Positions 35,852-45,850 of a stretch of DNA of 64,000 nucleotides are shown here, piece after piece. The DNA comes from Luscinia megarhynchos (Eukaryota > Chordata > Aves > Passeriformes > Turdidae). A program made the position numbers and the translations under genes. Each line of letters opens with the position of its first letter. Position 1 is the first letter of the stretch. The notes beneath the pieces were generated by a model. That model searched no databases. It was not told where the DNA came from and worked only from the letters and a program-made list of their open reading frames with translations. The stretch spans positions 11,306,002 to 11,370,001 of the forward strand of contig CM067570.1 of NCBI GenBank assembly GCA_034336665.1, read 5' to 3'.

Positions 35852-37935
35852 CTTCTCCCCTCTCAACCCATTTGGCTCTTTCATGTGTTCAAAAGGCTCC
35901 CCAGGTTACCTATTACTCCCCAAAGGGAACCTGAGACCCAGTGCTGGGACAGATGTCTGCAAATAGGATGGTGGGGTGGGTTAGGCTCTGAGTGTGTCAG
36001 TGGGTGGGCAGTGGGAGCTGGCAGAGCTGTACTTCAGTGCCAGCTGTTTTCCTTGAAATCTGTAGCATCAAAGGGCTGATCTGCTGCTCTGGCTGACCCA
36101 CTGATGCTGCATGGCTTTGTCCCCACAACTCCTTTGGACTTTGGGCAAAACATTCATCCCAGAGGACAGAAAGAGTGTCTGAATCTGAACAGAAATACCA
36201 CATGGAAGCACCTCTGAGCCAGCTGGGACAGTGCTGGATGCCTGCCACAGCCCCTCCTGTTCCTGAAGACCCTGCAGTGCTGTTAACTGCCTTTAGAAGC
36301 CTCCTTCTGTGCCATCTCCATGCACAGGCCTGCTAAGTGCTCTGTGTTTCAGAAGAGTGGGGATCCCTCACTGGGCACTGCTGACAGCAGGGTGCTCTGG
36401 GTGAGGGTGCAGCAGGGAAAGTCCTTTTGCAGCCTAATGACACAGACCAGGTCAGAGGCAAACCAGCAGCAATCAAATACCCCATGGCACCACCCCTCCC
36501 TGAACAGAGACCCTTCTTTTTGCAAAGGGGGAGCTCCAGGGAAGGCAGGAGGTTGCTAATTAACGTGCTGGGTTTTGCTCCCAGTGCCAGTGATGCAAGA
36601 GGATGTTGGACTTGCAGCTTATGGCTGCAGCTGTGGTGATGGATGTGTGTTCCCTGGCTGCTCTCACTGCCCTGGAGTCTCTCCAGCTTCCTCCATCTCC
36701 CCTTTAGGGAGCTCAAGAGACACCTTGGGAACGTACTGGGAGAACATGAGACTCCATTACTGCAGCAGGGGAGGGTAAAGCCCCTTCCATCAACTATCCC
36801 TGTGAGTTTCAGCCCCATCCCTGAGGAGCTAAGCTGGGACCTGGCACTTGGTGCCAGCGTTTCTCCCAGTCCTCATCTCAGGAGGGATCTGGGCTGGTGA
36901 GGGACTATGTGGCACTGGGTAGCAAAGCTTGTTGGTCCCTTTCCCTGCTCCCTGAGAGCAGGGGAGGTGACCTGCTCCTGGTCCTGTGTGCAGGCTTTTG
37001 CTGGCTGCAAGGCTAGTTCCCTCATCTTTCCCAACCAGTAATGCTGTGGCAGGAGAAACCCTGTGCTTTCCTGGGGTGTGGGATTCCCCCAGAGTCTTTC
37101 CACAGGCTCAGAAAAGCCATCCTCACTAAGGGGGGGATTGGCTGCTCCATGGTTCGTGTCTGCCTTTCCATGGACCATTTCTTTTCCACATCTTTCTGTA
37201 TGCTTGTTAGAATGCTCTTTTTAAATTTTTTTGAATGCTTCAAATTTGATTTTAACACAAAATTATTTTTCCTTTTGAGGAAATACTCAGTGTACTTGTT
37301 GGCAGCAGTTAAGCTGTCCTGTTTGAATTTTTAGTAGCAGACTAGATTTTTTGGGGGGTGTTGTTTTTTTGTTTTGTTGGTTTTGTTTTACTTTTTTTTA
37401 ATTGTGCTCTGAACTGCTTAGTATTTATGCCTCTCTTTCTCCCCATCTCAGCTCAGCATCTTCTGTTCCAGTTCTGGGGTTCAGAAGGTCAGCATAGCTG
37501 ACCGGGTGGTGTTGTCGCTCCCAGCTGTGATGGAGCTTGGTCTATCACCATTTGCTGTTTGTTGGTTTTGATTTTTTTTCCTTTCCATTGAATGGCACAC
37601 TGTAGCAAATCTCCAGGAATTGAATTCCTTCTCCAGTGATTTTATATGTTTTATAAACGCTGTTGGTATGCACTGAGAGTGAACGCACTGTACGGTCCCT
37701 GGCACCTCGGCCGGGGCCGAAGCTCGTCCTTGAGCAGGCGCCTGTGCAAAGGGCAGCACCAGGCCTTACTTCCTGAACCAGATCCACTTCTGTTTGTCAA
37801 CAGATGCTCATCAATGTGCTACTTAATTTCACTGCGTGAGTGGAGGACTGTCCATCCTTTGAGTACTCCAGGATGTGTTCTACCTGTGCACAGTAGGAGC
37901 ATTCTGCTTAGGTATTTATAAACCATCGCAGATAA

Positions 37936-37943
37936 TGTACATA
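37936..37943 (+). promoter_or_regulatory. CLASP1: Pumilio-type motif TGTACATA in 3' UTR
   Basis: This is the third exact TGTANATA match in the CLASP1 3' UTR. Confidence 0.45.
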
Positions 37944-38277
37944 GTAGGGTTGTTTAGGGTGTTGAACATGACCCAGTTTTTATTTTGTGTTTCCTTTGAA
38001 GTACTCAAAGGGCTAGCTCTGAATGTCACCTCTCTGATCTCCAGTTTTGACTTCAACAAGCTGTACAATCATCTTGTTTTCTCTTCAGCAAGCATAAAGG
38101 TCTCTCTGGCTACAAATCACAGTGTCCACGCAGGCTTGCAGAGGAATGTCTGCATGCTGCAGTGCCTCACTGCTCCAGTGAAGCTTGTGTTCACCTTCTC
38201 CTGGCAGTAGCCACCTACTGCAGCTGCCTTTTTTTTCTTGCTGCCCATTATGCAGGGCTTCAATTTTTCGTACCTTT

Positions 38278-38294
38278 AAAAAAAAAAAAAAAAG
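38278..38294 (+). repeat. CLASP1: A17 run in CLASP1 3' UTR
   Basis: The run is 17 A, then a G and further A-rich sequence. It could cause internal oligo-dT priming, so apparent cDNA ends here should not be taken as true poly(A) sites. Confidence 0.85.
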
Positions 38295-38983
38295 AAAAAA
38301 AGGAGAAAAAGTGTATTTTCTTTTCCCACCATGCTTTAAAAATCTGAATGGGAGATAACTCTCAGCAGACAGCAGCTCTTGGCTGCAAGGTTGCCGAAAT
38401 CTCAGATGTGGATGTTTTTTCTGCCATTGGCTGCACCAGTGCTCCGTGGGCATGGGCAAATCCCGGCTCCATCTGCCCCACAGGTCTACGTACTGTAGTT
38501 CTCATGTAGTTCAGAAATACCGAGGCATGTGGCTTTCTTAAGGTACACTATGTGTGCTTGCCTGGATTACAATACAATACGAGACTGTCTTTTTAATTGC
38601 TTATTACTAGCTTACCAATAACCTGTATAAGTAATGTAACTTGCATCTTTGTCATCAGAACCTTTTCTCCCCACCCCTTTATTTATCAAGCATAATATTA
38701 CATATTAAGGGACAGAAAAATAGACCTTTGTAGTACACAGCAGGACGTTGCTAACAATGTTTTAAATGGGAAGTAAAAAAACGCTCTGAAAAATGCCAGC
38801 CATGAGAAATGACTTTGTTGGCACCGTGTTCATGCGCATGTATTTTTTTTCTATTTTTTCCGCTTTTGTCATGTTACATCCATATCTGTATTTATATCTT
38901 ATTTGTTTCACTTTTGAGTGTATCATGGCAATTGTACAGATGTTTTTTGTTAACATTTACGTGATAGAATTTGCTAAAAAAAA

Positions 38984-38994
38984 ATTAAAATAAA
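38984..38994 (+). terminator. CLASP1: CLASP1 polyadenylation signals (ATTAAA and AATAAA)
   Basis: ATTAAA at 38984-38989 overlaps AATAAA at 38989-38994. Cleavage is expected about 15-25 bases later, near 39005-39020, and a G/T-rich stretch follows (about 39000-39045). This is the only strong signal found after the CLASP1 stop codon. Confidence 0.8.
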
Positions 38995-39140
38995 ACCTTT
39001 TGAGTTTGCCCTAGAATAAGTGAAAGTTGGGTTTCTTCTTGGGGGAGAAACATCAGATTAATTCACTGTCCAGCACAGCTCCTTACTCCAACCTGTGCTT
39101 GTAAATGATTTGGTCTTACATGACACTATTGTGTTTGAAA

Positions 39141-40055
39141 GCTGATGGTTCCAGTTCTGTTTAATGTCTTTACCAGTGATCTGGATGAAGGGATCAAATG
39201 CACCCTTAGTTTACAGACAGTGCCAAGTTGGGCAGGAGTGTTGCTGCTGGATGGCAGGAAGGCTCTACAATGGATCTGGACAGGCTGCATTGATGGTCTG
39301 AGGACAGTTGTAGGAGGTTCAATGAGGTGAAGTGTCAGATCCTGCCCTTGGATCACAAAACTCCAGGCAGTGCCACAGGCTGGGGCAGAGTGGCTGGACA
39401 GGTGCCCAGCAGAAAAGAACCCAGGGGTGCTGGTGACAGTGACTGAACATGAGCCAGCTGTGCCCAGGTGGCCAAGGAGGCCAGTGGCTCCTGGCCTGTA
39501 TCAGCAGTAGTGTGGCCAGCAGGACAGGGCAGGGATTGCCCCTCTGTGCTGGCCACTGTGAGGCTGCACCTCAAATGCTGTGGTTTGGGCCCCTCCCTGC
39601 AGGAAGGACATTGAGGTGCTGGAGCGTGTCCAGAGAAGGGAAATAGAGCTGTGGAAGGGTGTGGAGCATAAATACTACAAGGAGTGGCTGAGGAAGCTGG
39701 GGTGCTTACTTTGGAGAAAAAGGCTCAGGGAACACCTTACAGCTCTCTACAACCAGCTGGAAAGAGGCTGTAGTGAGGTGTTCTCTCCTCCCAAGGAACA
39801 AAGTATAGGAAAAGGGCCTCAGGTTTCACCAGGGGAGGTTTAGATTAGATACAAGGGAAAAAAAAATGTTTGGGGTTGTCAGGCATTGGAACAGGCAGTC
39901 CAGGGAAGTGGCTGAGTCACCATCTGTGGAGGTATTTAGAAGGTGTAGATGTATCACTTATGGACATGGTTTCATCGTGGACTTCGTCAGTGCTGGGTGT
40001 TAACAGCTGGGCTTGGTGACATTAGAGATCTTTTCTAACCTAAATGATTCTATGG
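39141..40055 (+). mobile_element. CR1 LINE, 5'-truncated, plus orientation
   Basis: This is a decayed 3' fragment of a CR1 non-LTR retrotransposon. The left end resembles the CR1 reverse-transcriptase segment that reads roughly 'NVFTSDLDEGIKC'. Later parts show the familiar CR1 3' region (ACATTGAGGTGCTGGAGCG, TCCAGAGAAGGG and so on). The end reads TCTAACCTAAATGATTCTATGG, the ATTCTATG-type terminus of CR1. The frame is broken by stops and indels, so it is inactive. It sits just downstream of the CLASP1 poly(A) site. Confidence 0.88.
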
Positions 40056-42628
40056 ATTTTCATGTGTTCTTTGGGATGAGAGAGCAGTGCATAGACAGAA
40101 GAGAGTTTGTTTATTGAACCCCTGAAAGTATCTGTCCCTTGTATCCCCTTTGTGGTTAAGTCCCTTGTCCTCAGCCACTTCTTCACAGCTGGAGAATCAG
40201 GAATGGCTGTAATCCTTAGTTTAGAGGGTGTTGCTAAGCTCATCCCTGTGCAGGAGGACTGGAGTTGCTGCCATTAAAGGTAGGTAGCAGACTCCTGGCA
40301 AGTGTGAAGACTTGCTAGAAGCACTTACAGCCCATTCTCAATTCATTTCTCTGTCCTGAAGAGTCTAAGCTGCTGCTTCTTCCCTCTGCATTCCCCCTCA
40401 AATGATTTTGTGTCCCCCTCCCTCCCAGTAAGGGATGTGCTGAGGAGTGACTCGGGACATGTCAGCAGAGTTGCACTCCTGGACCAAGTAAGTGTCTTAT
40501 CTCAATTTTCTCCACTTAAAGAATAAGATGTTTTGGTTTAAACTGCCTGAGAAAGCTCAGCTCTGTTGATCAGTGATAACTTCAATAATTCCACTGCTTC
40601 TGACTGTGCAATCCAACCTCTTACTTGTGCAACCCTTGGTTACCCTCTCCAAGCAAACACTGCACACCCCTCTCTCCGTTCACCAACCCAACACATTTTT
40701 CCTGCTTTGCCTTTCATGCATTTCCATGGAGTGGAAAGGGCCCACCCCAGCAACTGCACTCCAGCTCTGGCAAGGAGCCTACTGGGAAGAGGCTCAGGGA
40801 TGTAACACTGATCTCAGAGAGGAGAGGGCAGACCATAAACCACCATCCCCTGCTCTGGAGGGAGGGGGAAAGCCCTGCAAAACCTTGGAGAAACTGCTGG
40901 CACAGGAGTGGCATGGAGATCAACCCAAGCACAAGATGGGATGGAAGGGATCTCAGGGATGAGATGTGTGCTTCTGCAGGTGCAGAGAAAGGCCATCTCT
41001 CATTGTGATCCCCAGCCGTGGATGCATTTGTGGGCACCACGGGGTACAGCCAGTGTGTGCATGTGAAATGGGCTGGAGAAGGTTGGGTCAGCAGTGGGGT
41101 CAGCACTTGAGTGCCTGACTGAGCACAGCTCTCTGCTGGGAGGGTGGGAGGGCAGTGACACCCACTGCAGCCACTGTGCCACTGGACCACTGCAGCACAG
41201 GAGATGCCCACAGGTTTCAGATTCCCCCTGGGGATCTGACTGCAGCCAAAGGCTTGGGAAATACTGGCCTGTTAATCCCAAGGCCCTTACACAACATTAT
41301 TCTCCATGCTGCTTTATCATAACTTGGCATGTACTGAAACAGGCCCAGCAAAGCCATCACTTTCCAAAACGCTGCTATTTACCTCCAGACTCGAGTGCCA
41401 GGCCAGCAGCCAGGGGCTCCTCTGCACAGCTCAGGGACACAGCGAGCGAGTGCTCGCCCCTCGGGGCAGGCAGGATGCACAGGATGATGGGGTGGGGTAT
41501 GACCCATGGAGGGCTGGGGGGCACAGGGCTGTGCAGAGACAGGGCCGGGCACAGGGAAAGGCAGCAGCTCGTTTGGGAGGAGAGGAGAGCAGGAGCAGCT
41601 GCGTGGGCACCGAGGGATGGGGAAGGCAGTGTAAACCAGACCGAGCTAACGCGGGGCTGGCGGGATTACAGGTGCCAGGGAAGCTGCTCACAAACACAGC
41701 GGGGACAAAGCAGCCCTCCAGAGCTGAGGGGTAATGAGTAATTAATGAAGAGAGGGATGAAATTCATAATGACTCAAAAATGTCCGAGATAATGAAGTCC
41801 TTTTCTTTAAATCCACCTTTAACAAGAAAGCTAAGGGAAAGGATTTAGATCAATTAAGAAGTAAAGAAAGGCAATCCTGTAAAAATAGCTATTGACACAA
41901 GCAAGTGGGGGAACAGCTGGAAATCTTGCCATGGCAGTGTATAAAACAACTGTGTATGGCATAAAGACACCCATAAGTGACAGCAGGTAGGGTAACAGCC
42001 AAGAGGGAGCTTCAGAATACATTTAACAAATCCCTGCAGATGTGGCAGGGGGTGGTGCAGTGTCTGAGCTCAGGGGAGACCATGGTGAGGAGCAGCAGGG
42101 AGCAGGGGGCACAGTGCACTCCTGGGGGATGCAGCAGCCCCGTATGGGCATCAGCAACCACTCCTGGGCAAGGGATATGCAGAGGCCCTCAGAGGGATGG
42201 CCCCCATTGCCTTCAAACTTACCAAAGCCCAGGGGAGACAAAAGAGGCTGCAAACACTGAAGCTGCCCCTCAAACATGTTCATTACTTTCCTCTTAGGAG
42301 AAACATTTTTGTCCCTCTCTGTCTGCCATGCAGCAGGATGTTTGGGATATTCTTTTCCTTGTCCTGGTGACCCAACTTCTTAACAGCCATAACCCCACCT
42401 CTCTCCTCACTGCCTTGCTGAGGGATAACCCCTGTAAGCTCCATTGTGCCTGGACCTGTCTCTGCCCCCTCTAGGGGTGCCCTGATGCAGGGTCCTGCTT
42501 CCCCTGTGCCAAAATGCCCCCTCATTGCACAGGCTGGGCAGGCTCAGCACCTCTGGGTGGGTTGGTGCTTGGGACCAGAAGGGTTAAACAGATGGCCTGT
42601 CGCAGGGGCAGTTTCTTGACTGCCGGTC

Positions 42629-42637
42629 TATAAATAG
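42629..42637 (+). promoter_or_regulatory. Candidate TATA box in intergenic DNA
   Basis: TATAAATAG is a near-perfect TATA box lying in a GC-richer surround, with an upstream GGGTGGG-type box. No convincing first coding exon follows, so any transcript from it would be non-coding or an unseen upstream exon. A chance match is possible. Confidence 0.3.
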
Positions 42638-45600
42638 GAGCTGGGTTTCTAATCTGCTTGCCACTTGTTTCCACTCCCTGCCAGTTTTTTCCTGCTTTTT
42701 CCTGCGAGGAGGTACCTGCAACTGCTACAGTCTGCAGCCCTACAGACACTGCTGGGAGAGGAAGAGGAGCAGCTTAGTCCTGCCCAGTGAGACTCATGTG
42801 GCAGTCCTACCCCAACCCATCCTCACACACATACAAAAAAAAACCAAAAAACAAAAAAAAACATAAAGAGAGAAACCAATTCCTGCCCTGAGAGGGGCTT
42901 CAGGATCCTGGTCTGTCCTGAGAGTCCCCAGTCCAGTCTGACTCCTGCCTTGCCCCTCCTGAGGTGCCTCAGAGCCATCCCCTTTGGGACAGGTGAAGCC
43001 CTGATGCAAGCTCTGCAAGCTGATGTGGTAGACGTGGTTCAGCTCCCGGGGTGAAAAATCCCTCTTGGTGGAGAGGGAGAAGGGAGTGGGGGCTGGCAGC
43101 GTTTTTGGTCTCTTTGCAAGTCTCCAATCTGCTGGCTAACCCCAAGCCTGCATGCCCTGCCCTATCTCCTCCATCTCTCCAACAACGAGAACAACTCCAT
43201 CCTGCTGAGCAACAGGCTGTAAATCCTTGTGAGGACTTGCTGGAAGAAGGGACTGGGGGGTTGCAGAGAAGGTCTGTGAAGAAAAGCTGGCTTCCCACTG
43301 GGGTGGGGAAGACATGGGCGGGGAAGACAAGGCAGGCCAGAGATTAGCAGGACGTGATGACCCCCAGCAAGCTTGACCTGGGCTGGATAACAGGCAACAG
43401 AAGGGTCCCAGGGAGATGTGAGAGCAGCCCTCAAATATGCAAGAGGCAAATGCACAGGGGGGTTAATCTCTTCTCTGGATAGGGCAAGGCATTTTGGGCT
43501 TAGCAATAAAAATTTAGACGAGGAAAACATAACAGTCAGAGTAAAAAAGTTAACTCATCTCCAGGCATAATTTTGCAAAGGTATGATGTGATCAAGCATG
43601 TGAAGGAACAGAATCCTTCTGCTGTTCTGACCTGTTACATGTCAGTCCACTTAAACCTGAAAACTCAGCTTGGACCAGGTTCACTGTTGATGGACAAGGA
43701 ACAGACTGGAGGAGAATTGCCCAAAAAGTAGGGCAGTTCATTGCATCTCCTCCTGAGCAGTGTCCACACTGGGTCAGGTACATGTCCCAGAAGCCCACCT
43801 AGGGCTTCATTGCTGCCAACAGACAGACACTTTCCAAGGCTGCTGACTCACTGAAATGGAAATGCTGAGTTTTATAAAATTGCTAAGGGATGCTGCTGTC
43901 TTCCCTGACAGCTTGGCTCTGTGCCCTGCATTTGGAGTAGCTGCTGGGAGGGAGGTTAGTCTTGGCAGCCAAAGAAATGTGATGCTCAGGGCTCCCAAGG
44001 GTGATGGCTCTGCTGAGGCTCTGGACAGGCTGTCCCAAGCTGGGGCACCCTGGTGGCATCTTCAGCCTCATGTTCCCCACCACTCTGCCTTGCAGCTGCC
44101 CCTGAAGCTTCTTGGGCCATGGGGTGTCCTCCATGGAAAACATCTGGTTTCAGACACCAAACTCTCCTTCTGTTCCTCACATATTTTGCACCCTACCTGT
44201 ACCCCAGCACCTCTTGCCCTGGGAGGATGGAGAACACCCACTCAGAGTGACAGTGGTAGTAATTTAGTCCCTGTCTTGCAAAAGACCAACTCTTCAATAA
44301 GAAATAAATGAAGATGGGTATTTACCTCATAGAGCCAACCCAGGTAAGCAGAAAGCTCCAGCAGCTTTTGAATTCCATTGATGATGGAGAAGCACCTCCA
44401 GTCTGACCCAGTCTGGCTCCTGGCAGCATCAGCCTGAGCTGTGCTCATCTGAGCCCCCACAGAGGTGGGGTTGAAGGTGTGGCCACCCTTTTCCTCGCTC
44501 AGCTGTGCCCTCTTAGCACTGTCACGGGTGTTCCCCATGAAGCCCATAAGGGCCCAGCTCCTTTGCTGTTCACCATCCCCACCACTTCTTGTTGCAGCTC
44601 CCTGGTTTATACCTGGCTGCAGATGGTCTCTACTAAAGGACCACGGTGGGATCTGTCTCTGAAAGTTTAATGCAGCTTTTAAGAAGTCCCTGGAGGTTTT
44701 CCTTTCCAATGAGCTTCTTCATCATGCTGGTGAGCCAAAACTGCTCCTGTCAGCTGGGGGCTGAGAGCCAGGAGATGGTATCCTTACCCTCTGCTGCTGA
44801 GAGGAGCCTGTGCCCTACCCTCAGCTACCCCTGGGTGGTCAGCAAGAGGTGACAGATCCAGGGTTTCTCTGGGATGAACCCTTGCAGTGGGAGGTGGAGG
44901 CAGGACAGCTCCTTTCGTTCTGAGCTAGAACCTGAAATCCACCCTGCTCCAAAATAATGATTGGAGCAACTGGCAGTGCTGCAAAGGGAACCTTGAAAGG
45001 GATCTCAGCTTAATCTGTGATACCTCTGCAACCAGGGCAGAGGGCCTTGGCTCTCCAGGAAGTGTCCAGGAATCAGGGTCCCTGTGGGGAAGGGATGCAA
45101 GCTTCACTGCAACAGGCTTCAAAAACCTAAATCCCTGTAGTTGCCCAGGTCCTGCCATGCAGCATGGGAGCCAGAACCACTCACACCCCTCTGGGACACG
45201 TCTGCAGCTTGGAGCACTCCCTGCAGGGCAGTGCTCCCAGGATGTGGCAATGTCCTCCCAGTAGCATTTTTCTTGCAGTCATTACCAGCATGTGTATTCT
45301 CACTCTGTTTTGGCTTTTGGCAATCGCTGTGTTTTGGGCAAGCACTAAACATTAACTTACATTTGTACTTAATAACTTGGTGGTGTGTTTGGAACTCAGT
45401 GCAGAGGGGACACCCTCAACCCCCTTCTCCTGGCCTTGCCAAAGGTTTAGGGATGCCAAAGCAAGAGAGTCACTGAGTGCCCACCATCATTCACTGAGCA
45501 CACACCTATGCCTGGCTGACAGCATAGGCAGGTATCCACCAAAAATCTTTGATTTCCACAATTATCATAACTAGGAGGACCTTACTGATTTGAAGGCAGA

Positions 45601-45714
45601 GTGAATAACCTTCTCAGCAGAAATCAAAGCCCCGGAGGGGACCGGTATGTGCAGGAATGGCATTAACAAACTAATCCCCTCTAATCCAAGATGACATCCT
45701 TATCACATGAGGGC

Positions 45715-45850
45715 ATAAAATGTAATTAGACTTATATAGTGCTATCTCCAGAGCACTAAGCAAATATTAACTAATCCATCTTCCCAGTGCTCCTGTGGCG
45801 ACAGCCCAGTTGCCCTGGATGTGCAGGTGGGGAAGCAGAAGTATGGGATG
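45715..45850 (+). repeat. Possible ancient amniote interspersed repeat
   Basis: The order 'TTATATAGTGCTATCT', 'AGAGCACTAAGCAAATATTAA', 'AATCCATCTTCCCAGTGCTCCTGTGG' and 'GGTGGGGAAGCAGAAG' follows the pattern of an old amniote retroposon tail (TATATAGCGC, then AAGCGCTTTACAAA, ATTAAT, a C-rich block, and a GGGGAAACTGAGGC-like block). This is recalled by eye; the exact family is uncertain. Confidence 0.4.

Larger units (their letters stand above)
1..39015 (+). other. CLASP1: CLASP1 locus, 3' portion (partial gene)
   Basis: This is the 3' part of the gene for CLIP-associating protein 1, a microtubule plus-end tracking protein that suppresses catastrophe and promotes rescue, acting at the cortex, Golgi and kinetochores. 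Ten exons with GT-AG borders join into one frame (apart from one extra base in the first) encoding about 498 C-terminal residues, roughly a third of the ~1,540-residue human protein. CLASP1 is chosen over CLASP2 because the tail is the Asn/Ser-rich form ending DVSTHS rather than the Gly/Ala/Asp form of CLASP2, because of the linker peptides LNEPIKRDGKK and RLWGWSADGL, and because TFCP2L1 follows in the same direction. The 5' two thirds lie upstream of the window. The ten exons occupy about 28 kb. Confidence 0.95.
35138..39015 (+). other. CLASP1: CLASP1 3' UTR
   Basis: The UTR runs from the stop codon to just beyond the poly(A) signal at 38989-38994, about 3.9 kb. I found no other canonical AATAAA between them. 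It contains three Pumilio-type TGTANATA matches (35739, 35844, 37936), a G/U-rich tract at about 37345-37400 and an A17 run at 38278-38294. The last 500 bases are A+T-rich with no repeat and look like conserved UTR. The exact end, and any shorter forms, would need transcript data. Confidence 0.75.

Noticed and set aside
1..39015. Naming the first gene CLASP2 (and the second UBP1)
   Set aside because: The C-terminal tail, the linker wording and the TFCP2L1-type N-terminus fit CLASP1 and TFCP2L1; the CLASP2-UBP1 neighbourhood would give different tails and starts.
41094..41741. 215-codon plus-strand ORF and a 142-codon overlapping one in intergenic DNA
   Set aside because: No recognisable domain, low-complexity GC-rich composition, and overlapping open frames on both strands; chance ORFs.
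42834..42862. A-rich run as a retroposed tail
   Set aside because: It is interrupted by C, lacks an upstream AATAAA and has no recognisable body; treated as low-complexity sequence.
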